From: Phoma sp. XZ068
Lineage: Eukaryota; Ascomycota; Dothideomycetes; Pleosporales; Didymellaceae
Assembly (NCBI GenBank): GCA_004835665.1
Contig: RBKR01000023.1
Location: 806,001 to 870,000 of the forward strand
Direction: 5' to 3'
DNA: 64,000 bases
Shown: positions 9,838 to 20,872 of the stretch, piece by piece
Position numbering within the stretch: the stretch's first letter is position 1
Layout: each line of letters starts with the position of its first letter
Notes under the pieces: model-generated
The model's input: only the letters and a program-made list of their open reading frames with translations
The model's database searches: none
Told to the model about the DNA's origin: nothing
Position numbers and translations under genes: made by a program

Positions 9838-12788
9838 TTACCCTGTCCGCTCTTCGATCAGGTCTTGTACCCCTTGCTGCTTCAGCTCGGGCGCTAATCT
9901 CAATACAACCAATTCGATTATCTGGAAGATGAGATGCTTGTTCAAGTACGTGTCCTGAAGACATTCCAGGATTTTCTCAACCTGCTGATGCTGTGCGACC
10001 TTATTGTCACTTGCAAGGAAAGAGACTGCCACTTTCGATGGTAGCAAGCCGAGCAGCGAGGCGGCGCAGCGGTGTTTGATCTTCTTCGTCTCGTCTTCGG
10101 TTGGTATCTGTCGTGACGGACCCATGCCGTTATTCGGGAACAACGTAGCGCGTACTGTCCGGAGTACGACTGGAAATAGAGCGGGGTTCAGAATGCGCGT
10201 CTGGATGATGTGAGAAAGGAACCTAACACATGTGGGTTAGCGCATGGGACTTTGGAATTAAATGTCGCCTTGATTGGCGCACAATATGCAATTAGCATGC
10301 AATGCGTCCGAGTGGACCAATCCGGGGGTTTCAGTCAGCCGATACTACAAAGCGCCAGATTCTTCAATCACACTATCGCGGGGAGATGCCCTGAAGAAAG
10401 GCTTAACCGTGGGATCTTCAGGCCGCAAAATGAGGCGACAAGGATATATGGAATGGTTCCGAAAGCCGACCATCCATAGGATGAGATGGGGTCGTCTGCA
10501 ACAAGCCCAGAGCTGGCGAGTTTCGATGCGGATCACCCTCGAACGTTCAACGATTTGTCGATAGCTGTCGATCCCCAATAACGAACAATATCTGGTAGCG
10601 ATGTCGCATCTCTGCGAGAGGGTCGTAAGGTGAGGCGCAATCGTCTGGCGGTCTTAATTGTATGGTCCGGGTCTGCGACAGCCACCAATGCTGTGCTTGT
10701 ACATGACGAGCGGCCAGTCCCGAGCTTAACGGACGGCTGACGATGTGGGAGATCACCGGGCGCGTAAGCGGGGTGCCCATGATGGCTATAGTCGCGATAA
10801 GACGGCTTAGTGCTCAAATTTTCGTGCTGCAGAGCCCACAAGATCGTAGGTCGCATTGCCAGCTGCGCATACGGAAGCGTACTGTGCGATCGGTCCATTC
10901 AAATTGCCAGTGTCGGGGTGCTGTCCCTTGCCAAGGCCTAGGCTTGGGGCGACGAATTGCCGCCCGGGACCGGTGCATGGGCTTGCATCTATCGGCGCAC
11001 CCCCAAACCGGGGTATGAACGTGTGAGGGTCTGCGGGCCGTCGCATTCGCAGAGGCGAAGTCAAGTGACCAAAATCGTATGCGGTCCTTCTGCACGTCGT
11101 GTTGCACTGGGCTTGGATGCAGATGTTGCTGGCCAACCAAGGTATCAAGGAAGGAAAATGTCGCAACTCACCTGTCCAATACACCGTCGGTGTCACCCAC
11201 CCTTCCTGGGCCGAACAACGCTCCACAATGCAGCATTGAGATGAAGCCAGTCAGCCAAGGCATGCGGATATCCAACTCCACAAACTGCGCAGCACAGCTC
11301 CACAGCTTCATGTTCACTATAGGCCGTTTGATTGCCAGGGAATGCGTTGAGGCGTCAGACTCCACCTCTGGCAGGTGTGATTGGCGACTTTCTTCTATCG
11401 GTATCGGTCCGCCTGCCAAAGACCTTGCAGGCAAAGATGATGCTGTGGCTATAGTTAGGATGACCGCGCGCAGCGCTGTACACGCCAAAAACGTGTATTG
11501 GATGGCCATCCAAAACAAACCCGAAGCCGACATGAATATGGACTCATGACGACGTCTATCAGCGACTGACGGGCTGATCGGACCACATTGCTCTTCGGTC
11601 TGTGATGGCAATAGTCCAAAGCGTTCCAGACGGCTTAGTTCCTCATCTGTAGCTCCGCCGTCTGAAGAAGGATCCTCTTCTTGGACATGATCGGTCTGGA
11701 GGATATCTGCGATCCTCCCAATAGCTTCCCACAAAAGCCAGCCTTCACAAGCCTTTCCGCTGATGCCGTTGCCCAATATCATCTCGGCAAAGATCTCTGC
11801 CACTAGGGATCGTAGGCATCCATTCTTCAAATCATCGGTGGGGAGCAATACAGCTAAAACTCCTTGGATGATAAGTTGGCGCCAGGCAGACTCGTTTTCC
11901 CGCTGCTCTACATACGTCGATGGCACGGCATCGGTCGGGACAGGAGACAAAGCAGGGTGCGGATAGAGCGAGTGGTAGATGATACGCGGATCGGACACTA
12001 AAGACTGTGGAGACGAGGCTTGTTGCGTCGCAAGGCGAAATGCTGACAGGATGTGTAATTAGACATGCTTCCCGTGGGCTTAACAGGGATCAGAACCACC
12101 TACCGATCAGATGCTCTTCCAGCAGACCCGGAATCTCGTCTAGCAACAGACTCTCTAGATCAACCTTCCTCAGACGTTGTTCAAGTGCCCTTGTACAGTG
12201 TGCAATGACTTGAATAACTTCGTTAACAAAGACATGATCGGGTGTGATCTTCGAGTACCAAGTCTGTACAAACTCCTTGATGATTACTGAGATGATACCA
12301 TAAAGTTGAAGGTCAACTTCGTTCGAGCTTGTCAAGGGTGGCAGCAGCTCGTCGATTGGGCGAGGCGTACTTCCCCCCTTCTCGCCATTTCCTAGCAGAA
12401 CGTTGTGCGAGCAAAGAGTCCGCCGAATGAAAGCTGCTGTGGCTTTGTCTGATGTTGTATCACTCTCAGGCATCTGAGTTTCGACTGCACCTTTTTCTCC
12501 ACTTGCTCGAGTGTGATTTGGCGTAGTAATTCCGGTGGGTCCCGACGTCGTTGCTGCTGTTGAAGGCTGATGAGTGTGTGGCTGCAAACGAGAAGTGTCC
12601 ATCTCCTGTTGGGTGCTCTCCGTCATGACCATCTTATCTTTATCACCATTTTCTGATAGCGAGCTCTGTACCAGCACGTGGCGGCGCGTCCAGAGGCGCT
12701 GTGCGTGTAAAGATCGCGAAATTGTTTGAGGCTGATGAAGGTAAAAGCGGTGACGCAAGAGTTGCACGGAACTCTGTTTCGCCGACAT
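9838..12788 (-). CDS. PXA-domain (sorting-nexin-like) membrane-trafficking protein
   Basis: Three exons on the minus strand (12788-12104, 12042-11172, 10222-9838) give 646 residues. The N-terminus is basic and Ser/Thr-rich. A PXA domain starts around residue 155 with the signature LQLYGIISVIIKEFVQTWYS and continues in exon 2. The C-terminal exon, with FLSHIIQTRILNPALFP and LFPNNGMGPS, matches the end of fungal PXA proteins. PXA domains occur in sorting nexins and related endosomal proteins. I see no PX or RGS domain, so a role in endosome/vacuole traffic is inferred from the domain alone. The second intron is 949 nt, far longer than any other here. The gene is head-to-head with MED10, with 100 bp between the start codons. 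Confidence 0.85.
10223..11171 (-). other. exceptionally long (949 nt) spliceosomal intron
   Basis: The donor is GTGAGT at 11171 and the acceptor TGTGTTAG ends at 10223. Joining them turns AG|G into the Arg codon of GVLDR-FLSHIIQ and leaves no residues missing relative to the family pattern. All other introns modelled in this window are about 40-141 nt. The intron contains no recognised gene, RNA or terminal repeats. Confidence 0.75.
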
Positions 12789-12888
12789 CTTGGCGCGTTT
12801 GACGACGTGCTCGAACGCGGTTGCTCATTGCCAACAACACAACTGCCCTCTGCATAATCAGGATATTGCGACCCACTTTATACTCAAG

Positions 12889-13416
12889 ATGGGTGCGGTA
12901 GATACTGACGGTATGTTGGCTATATTGTTGATGAAGAATCACAATCTAATCGTAAACAATAGCGATCACTGCGGTTGAGCGGCAACTCAAGGAAATTGTG
13001 CAGACATTATACAACCTTATAGTCCAAGCCTACGATCATCATGGTAGTAAGACACAAGAAGCTATGAAGCGCGAGGTGTAGGTATCTCGGAGGCAGTGAG
13101 TGGCACAAGGTGCTAACGAAGTTTTAGCCAATCACTCATACAAAATCTTGTAAAATTGTCACAGACGGCTCCATCTGTCCACATCGACATACCACCAGAG
13201 GTCACAAACTATGTAGAAAGCTCTCGAAACCCCGACATCTACACCCGAGAGTTTGTCGAGCTTGTGCAGCGCACAAACCAGATGCTAAAAGGCCGCGAGG
13301 AAGCGTACCGATTGTTACAAGAGCAAATCGCATGGCAGCTGTCCAACGCTGTTCCAGAGCTGAGTAACGATGTTGCAAAAGTCGTCAGAGCCACTGGTGG
13401 CAAAGTTCCTACGTGA
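12889..13416 (+). CDS. med10: Mediator complex subunit 10 (Nut2/Med10)
   Basis: Three exons (12889-12910, 12963-13077, 13128-13416) give 141 residues. Exon 1 is only 22 nt (MGAVDTD). The family pattern is clear. An N-terminal helix (VERQLKEIVQTLYNLIV) is followed by VHIDIPPEVTNYVESSRNPD, then YTREFVELVQRTNQMLKGR. This parallels the metazoan order of IPLEVFEYIDQGRNP-like and YTKE-like segments. Med10 belongs to the Mediator middle module and links activators to RNA polymerase II in the nucleus. The second donor had to be placed inside GAGGT|GTAGGT, because the upstream option puts the rest out of frame. It is divergent from the PXA gene. Confidence 0.92.
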
Positions 13417-14107
13417 TCTGGCAGCTCAAGGTCGAGTCCTGAGGATTGGTCGCAGTGGCCCTCGCTGCAGGAAGCTCATAGCGAGGCCAAGCTACAATCA
13501 TTCTATCGCTGACCACCCACCATTCGAAGAGCCACCATGGCCTACCGGATTTCCGTCCACCTTGAATCTGCTGTGTTCACTGATGCGATTGGGTTTCGTA
13601 TCTACTTGCTCCAAAGTCTGAAAACGATCGATGTTTATGACCCGAGCCCGCGAAGCGTGTATCGCCAACGAGCACAATCACGCAAGAACTACAATCCTGC
13701 GTTTTGATCAGTAAGATTATGCCCCTTGAGGATGCCGGCTGTTCGCGACTGCCTACGCCACTTTCACCATGCCAGCGCTGGGGCTATGCGCAAATACCCA
13801 ACCCCGTATCCTGTCAGCGACATGCTATGCACTGTGGAGCCACAAGATCGTCCACATGCCACTGCAAGCAGTACGGCTGGTGGCCACGGTTATATGCAAA
13901 CGAATTCACGTGTAGCGTCTTTGGATATTTAGATACTGCACATTGTACTTTCACACTCCTCATGCCATTCACTGGACGTGTTTCCCTGCAATCCATCAAT
14001 CCATTTGATTTCTGCGTTTGAAAATAAAAACCCCTTTCCACTCATATTTCCCTCAGCAACTAACGTGCATTCTTCTCGTTCCACTTGCACTCTCCAGGTG
14101 CAACTGC
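13417..14107. other. intergenic: MED10 3' region and promoter of the next gene
   Basis: About 690 bases with only short, unremarkable frames. I see no repeats, RNA genes or conserved motif here. Confidence 0.4.
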
Positions 14108-15217
14108 ATGCTCAAGATTCATCGCGTAACCACTGCCAGCTTTCGCACTCATATTGCAGAGGCCGAGCCCAAATCAATGCTACCCATATACTCAACCCTT
14201 GGGCCAAGCCTTGAGGGTGCTAGTGTATGGGTTGATATCGATGAAGCGCCTACAGCAACACCCTCGCATGACAGCTCTCGTACCATGTCTCCACGTTCCA
14301 CCGAGTCGAATAGCATCGTGCGTGCTGATTTGCGATGCAGCACACCTACGACTGAGCTTGATATAAGCGGTACAATATCTTTTATTGACTCGTATTGTCT
14401 CGATACAGTCACGTTCCCGTCGCACGCTACACATCTCCTCCCGTCGGAGCTGAACGGTACGAGGCGCGCACACGCCAGCTATGTGCTGAGAAATCCAACT
14501 GGGATGGCTGCAACATTTCAAGAGCTCTTGGAGCAATACGCCCACGAGCTCGACGCTCGCAGCCTCCTCCACAAGTTGGAGCAGGTTGCAGAAGACCGTA
14601 AAGATGACTTCAATGACTGGTTGAACCAGACATTCGCAGGCTATGATCTGGTCGAGATGCATTGTCAGGCTCGACATCTCGTACCTTGGCTATCCATGCC
14701 CCACATGCGGCAACTTGACGGCGCTGTAGATTCCATGACGGAGATTGCCAATTCACTGCGAAGCCGTTGCTCAGATCCAGATGTTATTGAAGCCCACCAG
14801 AGTGACAAGTATATTTTTGCCCTGGTCATATACCAGAAATCACAACGCTCGTTGGTCGAGCAAGGAATCTGCAAAGAGTGGCAGTTTTTGAGTGAAGAGC
14901 ACGCAAAGCTGCAACAAAACATACTGTCGTCTCTACTGTGCACATTCATGCGTATATGGCAAATAGACACAAATGTGCCACTGTTCCAAGCCAAGCCTCA
15001 ATGGGTTGCTGACCGAAAGAACAAGGTTTGGCGACTCGAGCTTGATGTTGGAGTCGTAGGTGTTGAGATAGGCCCAGCAACAGATGTGTCTTTAGTAGTA
15101 GTGGGCTTCATTGATACAGGGTTTGAGCTCCCAGAGTCTTGTGCATGTGTGTCTATCGCGGATATTGATCGCCATGTTCAAGATGTGGAAGATGACTGGC
15201 AATTACTGGAACCGTAA
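14108..15217 (+). CDS. hypothetical protein
   Basis: A single uninterrupted frame of 369 residues from the first in-frame ATG at 14108. A second ATG at 14177 is also plausible. I do not recognise a family. The N-terminal ~110 residues are Ser/Thr-rich. The middle (about 120-330) looks helical and acidic, with segments such as FQELLEQYAHELDARSLLHK and YIFALVIYQKSQRSLVEQG. The C-terminus alternates hydrophobic residues (LELDVGVVGVEIGPATDVSL), suggesting beta strands. There is no signal peptide or membrane segment. The length, lack of stops and sensible composition support a real gene. It converges on the Bor1 gene, with 112 bp between the stop codons. Confidence 0.7.
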   Translation: MLKIHRVTTASFRTHIAEAEPKSMLPIYSTLGPSLEGASVWVDIDEAPTATPSHDSSRTMSPRSTESNSIVRADLRCSTPTTELDISGTISFIDSYCLDTVTFPSHATHLLPSELNGTRRAHASYVLRNPTGMAATFQELLEQYAHELDARSLLHKLEQVAEDRKDDFNDWLNQTFAGYDLVEMHCQARHLVPWLSMPHMRQLDGAVDSMTEIANSLRSRCSDPDVIEAHQSDKYIFALVIYQKSQRSLVEQGICKEWQFLSEEHAKLQQNILSSLLCTFMRIWQIDTNVPLFQAKPQWVADRKNKVWRLELDVGVVGVEIGPATDVSLVVVGFIDTGFELPESCACVSIADIDRHVQDVEDDWQLLEP

Positions 15218-15329
15218 AAGTGCTTGGGAACCTCCGCGATGACGTGTTGAGATGAAATTGCGTCTATACTGCTCCGCTCTCTTCGATAATATTATTTCTT
15301 CCTTTCTGAATGGCAACCCGCCGTGATAT

Positions 15330-17363
15330 CTACCTCGTGATGCTTCCCGCACGCTGGCGCATAGCACTGCGGCTTCGACTACCCCTCGACCTCGCCCGAC
15401 TCAGATCATATCCATCACCTTGCTCAATGTCGCTCGCAGCCTCATTGAGACTCTCGTTAAAATCTTGTTCTAAGCCCTTCATCTTTGCCGGTGTGCCTCC
15501 AAAGCTGACAAGCACAGCGGGATTGTTCGCGGTCAATGCATCGAGAATGGAGAGGTCATGCCCGGAAAACCATTTGGGCATGAGAAATGTACGTAGTGGA
15601 ATGAGTGCGATGATCAGTACAGGGAAACCAATGGCTGCAATGGTCTGCGAGATGGCGACAGAGCATGCAACACCGAGAGCTTGAAGTCCAATGTACTGCC
15701 AGATCTTTTTGCGTGGCACGGCATTGAGCGGGTTAAGAGGGTCGACAAAACGTTTTTCGGCGTTGAGGTACCAAAATTTCGCGAGGATGCCGTTGCTTTC
15801 AATGGAGCCCCACTATGGTAGGATCAGTATTAGTATGATACGAATCGGATGGACTACTTACGCCAACGACGAAGAACACTCCAGCGAAAACGGCTGCAGG
15901 CATGGTGCTCAAGACAGTGAGAAGTGGACCAGTCATGGTACCCCAGATCGCCATACCCATCAAGAAGTGACTGACGCGCTGCTCGACAACAGCTGTAGCC
16001 TCCACAAGTGGTTTGCGGATCTCATCGCCGTCTTTTGTCTCCACAATATCAAGGCGTGTCTCGTATATTGTCAATGAATCGGTGTGGACGGGCGCTTGGG
16101 GAACGAGGCCGTTGGGTAGAGGGAGACCGATAATGCCGGCGACGAAGCATGTACAGCCTAGGAGAAAGAAGTCCCAATGAAAGCCTGCGGGCTTCTTGAG
16201 CGGGTATTGTCGCGCCTGCGCGGTGAGGGATGACACATTCTGTGGCATCATGTCAGCTAGCTATAACATGCAGCGGAATTGCGACGTCAACCACGAGGCA
16301 AGTGAGCCAACTTACGTGATCATAGTAGAAGAGAAGCATCATCAGGAAGCCAAAGGGTACAGCCACAAATACCCACTTGACGTCGAGAGTCCAGAACTCA
16401 ATCACCCAATTACGAGGTTGCGTAGGCTGAAAGGAGCCTCCTGTTGGTACCCGGTACAGCTCGGTTCTACCTATGCGTCCGGGGAAGTGTGAGAAGCCAA
16501 CCCAAAAGAGAGTGGGGAAGACGAATGAATAGTCAGCAAGGATGCCACGAATCCAAGGCGTCCAAACGGTGCTACCGCCGATCTTCTCTAATCCATAGAC
16601 TGAGCCGAAGAAGAGCATGGCGACTACGATGGACAGGTATCCACCTTCAAAGCCTGAGACCTCGAAGAGGTAGACGAGCTCTTCTACGCCTTTGACTGTA
16701 TAACCTCGTCAGTACGAACACACAAGTACAAAAGAGTCCTGCATACCGCAATAAATGATGCCGACATACATGCCGAACGACTCGCTAGAGAAATCTGTGA
16801 CATATGCCATGTAATCGCAATAGTTGCCGAAGCTAACGATCCAGTGGAATATCGCGGCCCAGATGCCCACCCACGCTGTGAAAGCTGGGTAGATGGAAGG
16901 GTCGTACATGTCGATTATGTCGTATATGGTGTAGTTGAAGAGAGCGATCAAACCAGTGACTCCAACAATGGTGAGCGGTTGGCAAGAGAGCAAACTGAAC
17001 ACCATAGCAGCAAGTGCGGATGCAAGCAGTGCCTCGTTGATGCCAAAAAAACCGCCAGTTCGACGATACATGTCTAACGTAAAAGCAATAGCTGGTAGAA
17101 CGCTGATGCTGTCAGTATTCATTGGGCCGGGGGTAGACATAATCGACATACTTGATGAAGTACATGCGAACTGTGCTAGCAAATACTCGATAGGTAAAGG
17201 CATCCGTGATGTCGCTCCAGTAGTACGGTAGCCGTCGTTTGACATCGTGATACATACCGCGACCTGGTCGTAGTATGCGCCATCTTCGCCGGCCTTTCTG
17301 ATTCTGAAATGTGTAAGACTCGGTGGTGGAGATCCTCTTCAACTTGTTCTCTTTCACATCCAT
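15330..17363 (-). CDS. bor1: borate/anion transporter, SLC4 family (Bor1 type)
   Basis: Five exons on the minus strand (17363-17152, 17108-16747, 16695-16316, 16239-15862, 15812-15330) give 604 residues, normal for a fungal Bor1. After a basic N-terminus the conserved RPGRGMYHDVKRRLPYYWSD precedes the first membrane segment. The core shows LPAIAFTLDM, QPLTIVGVTGLIALFNYTIY and FHWDFFLLGCTCFVAGIIGL. About ten or more hydrophobic segments are present, and the C-terminal tail is charged and Ser/Arg-rich. Family knowledge: Bor1 exports borate across the plasma membrane. Substrate choice among SLC4 anions cannot be read from sequence. All four junctions restore uninterrupted family sequence, and one intron is only 43 nt. 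Confidence 0.93.
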
Positions 17364-18622
17364 TGTCGCTGACCCATCCGTGCTGCAAGGCTACCGCAGT
17401 AAGTCAGAAATGCAACGCAACAAAAGTATGAGAGAAGAATCTGAAACGGTGAGTTTACACCTAGACGCGATAACGATGGCTCACCAGCCAAGAATTTGTG
17501 CTAGCTGACGTAGTTGCGCCTGGTAGAGGCATTTGGCATCTTTATAGCTTGGAGCAGTACAAGAGCCGTCAGGCATAGGGACAGCCTCCGCGAAGTAAGA
17601 ACCGGCGGGAACACGACTTGGCAGGTGTGGAACTGTGGGTCCAAATCATACATTGATACACACGGGCTGTGGAGGTGGAAAAATGCTGCCTACATCCAGC
17701 TTGAAGAATACAGATGCACATGGTTCCTTGGACCAAATAGAACCAAGTTCACCCATACTTGTGGCAGTTAATGTCTCTTCTGCACACACGAATTACCATT
17801 TGGAGGGTGCCGTATGTTGCGCTCTTGCGATGCTTTCGGGGAAAACATGACGTTTGCTGTGAGATCTGGTAGTGGCTGCGGGAGCAGGTTGCCACTAAGC
17901 CACTTTGGTGCTGATGCAACCCAAAATTGTTCAGTTTTCTTCTGCACAGGCAGCCCGGCCAGACTTCGGAGAGAATAGTAGCACTGATCTTTGAAGGCGT
18001 TTTGTAAAGCTAACGACAAGATCAACTGCTGTACCCGTTCATCTAATATATAGCAGTATTCAGATGCGCTCCGGTCGCTTCGCCTGTGTGGCAACTGTAC
18101 CTTACTTGTTGATGGTTGTGCTTTGTTAGAGGCCGTGCGTGACGAAATGGCTCACATGGTGATCTTCAGCCCTATCAAGGAAAGCGCGCAAGTCTAGAAT
18201 TGTCGCGCCGAGAACCATCATAAACGTCAAGATCGCCGGCGCGCAACGGCTTGCTGCTTGGCTGCTATCAACTGCCACGGAACACTGGCAAGGTCGACCA
18301 ACTGGCAGCCTTGCTGTATTGACCAGCTACCGGTGTGGCATCGAAGTCTACCATTTGCATATTTCCGTTTCTAATTGCTCTGTCCCACCAATCCGGGTGG
18401 ATTTAGAATCCCGGCTGTCTATTCGTATCGTTCGATGCGTTCAAGCCGCCTGCCCGGGCATCACCTGCAAAGCTGTTTGTGCGATAGCCAACCCGCACCA
18501 GAGGCTGAGTGTTTCATTCCGCTCGTCGATCTCCTGTTCGTTTGCTGGGGTTCTAAGAAGACACAAGCAAGGAAAGACCGACCCAGTGCGGAGGCCAGAG
18601 GCCGTCAGCAGGTCGCAGCACC
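17364..18622. other. intergenic, divergent promoter region
   Basis: About 1.26 kb between the Bor1 and SET-domain genes, which are transcribed away from each other. No supported coding sequence, RNA or repeat was seen. The short frames are judged to be chance. Confidence 0.45.
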
Positions 18623-20607
18623 ATGACCTCGCTTGAGAATGTCGAAGGGCTCTCAGAAGTCATTGGTCGAGCGATCCAGGAACACTTGGAAAGGTCCAAC
18701 ATCAATGTCGCATGGCCGCAGATAGACGGTCTGGTCCGCCCCATCCTCCGAGTCGAAGCTTTTCTGGAAGATGCTGGCCCTGGTAGTACTTCAAGTGCAC
18801 GCTCAGAGCGCGTGGCATCGGTGAGTGACCTTCCCCTACCGCGATATCATTTCCATCATCCATCATGATGATTGGACGTCCACACAAGAATCTCGACCAT
18901 ATTAGAAAACTCAAGGAATATACCTCGACAATGCGCAGTCAGCCTCTAACGACAATGGTTACTAACCGGGCTCAGAGAACACTAGAGCTGACTGGAATGA
19001 TGACGCCGGTACCTTCGCGAAGCCCAACAGTCTCTCGTCAGGACCACGAGATGTTGTCACCGGGTTTGGAAACACAATCTTACAGCTCGGACGGCACCGA
19101 AGACATCGTCGATGCATCTGACTCCCGTCGAAAAGGCACTGGAGGCCTGAGGATCTCGCAGAATCAGATCATCCAAGAAGATCACAGCGAACATCAGCGC
19201 CAGATGCAGGTCGATACAAGGAATTTTCCCAAGCGGAAGAAGGTGACGTCTGAAAAGTTCGTCTTTCAACCTTCCACGCTTGACAAGCTGATCATCGGTA
19301 TTTGGGAGCAGCTCCACAGCTCAATCAACCTCGACCCGAAAGCTATCTTCGAGCAGTTTCAGATCGCTCCCGCGGGAACTTCTGACGTTATCCGCCACAA
19401 TACGCCCGATGTGACTGCTATAGATATGCTCAGTACGACGACCGACAGCAACCCTGGCTCATTTACCCAGATGAATGTGTTCTGTCGCAAGGTCACACAA
19501 GCAAGTCGCGTCTGCCGTTCCATCGAGATGATTGTGCAGGCACGATGGACAGAACTCTTCGACGAGCAGATTCAGTGCCGAACTGCTGCTGTGCCTGAGC
19601 TCTCGGCCACCAAACACAGAAAAGCTGTCTTTATGGAGGCGTGTCAAGACTTTGGGTGGTCCGAGAAGGAATTGCGAAACAAGATGGCAATCTGGCGAGG
19701 CTACAAGGAGGTCAAAGATGCAGCAGGCTGGGCAGCGCTCGTGTTTGCTGGCATGGGTATCTATCGATTCTGCAAGTACCGTGTCGGCTTCGACAAAGAT
19801 GCGATGAGGCGACTGCGGAACCTGCGAAAGAGACTTGAGGTGGCCGCAGATACTTTGCACCCTCACTGGCGGCAATTGTTGGCAATTGTTGGCGAACCTC
19901 AGACGCTGCAATATCCGGGCCACCCACACGAATGGGTAGTCTTTGAGGACGGCACAGATCCAGTTCCTCTGCGGCAGACCTACCAGGACCAAGGTCGCTA
20001 CTTTAACTTCGAGCACATCGATGAGTCTATCATTGACGAATCGGTCTGGGGGTGTGAGGATCCGCGATGGATGCCACAGTCCAGTTCCATCGCTCGAATC
20101 AATGGTCAGTACATCTGTGCGTCATGTGGTGAGGCGCAATCGGATGATCCGAAGGCCAATGCCTGCTTCTGCTTTCCGTCGCTGTTCGGTTGTGTGAAGC
20201 GGAAGCCTCCACCCATCCAGGTGTTTCGCACACCAGATGGGAAGAACAATGGTCTAGTAGCTCTAACATCATTCGAGAGAGGAGTAGCAATTGGGGAGCT
20301 CATTGGGCTGATAACGAAGGGCATGAGAGGGCTGGACGTGATGGATAGCTCCACGCCCCTGTCTAACTACCAAATCTGGCAAGAAAGAGTAGGCAATTAC
20401 ACTCGCTTCGCAAACCACAGCTGTAAGGCGAACGCGCAATCTTCAACCTTTACATGGTTGGACACACAGCGTGTTCTCATCGTCAGCAAAGGAATCGAGG
20501 CGGGCGCGGAAATAACGCTGGATTATGGTGATAAGTACTGGGCTGGTTTGGATAAAGCGTGTCTCTGTGGCGAAGCTTGCTGTAGATACAGAACTAGAGA
20601 CCGTTAG
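18623..20607 (+). CDS. SET-domain protein (putative lysine methyltransferase)
   Basis: Two exons (18623-18820, 18889-20607) give 638 residues. The N-terminal ~200 residues are polar and probably disordered. A helical middle part follows. A Cys-rich stretch (YICASCGEAQ, ACFCFPSLFGC) lies at about 480-515. The C-terminal SET domain shows GKNNGLVALTSFERGVAIGE, then the cofactor-binding RFANHSCKAN and ITLDYGDKYW. A post-SET Cys cluster (CLCGEACC) ends the protein. The NHSC and DYG residues are intact, so catalysis by S-adenosylmethionine-dependent methyl transfer to lysine is plausible. The substrate (histone or other) cannot be told. The intron is phase 0 with a good GTGAGT donor but a weak branch point, so exon 1 is less certain. 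Confidence 0.82.
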
Positions 20608-20872
20608 CTGGTCACGGAGTCAGGGAATGAGATTGGTATTAGTAACCTGTGATCCAAGGTGTTGGTGTTGGTGAGCAATGCTTGGTGGAGAGTGGGAAAA
20701 GGGCCGGAAGGATCGAAGCGGAGGCCCGAGCGTATCGATAGCACTAGCGCCCATCGCTCACAAAATTTCGAGATGCCGCCGAGGTCAAAACATTTTACTG
20801 GCTGCACCTTTGCAGTCCTTGATATCTTTCTGTTCGTTCTTTCTTTCTTGAAATACCGCAAAACCTTACAGA

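Noticed and set aside
16316..16372. Use of the read-through frame after the third Bor1 exon
   Set aside because: The exon must end at 16316. Splicing to 16239 gives the uninterrupted YYDHNVSSLTAQARQYP segment, whereas read-through meets a stop.
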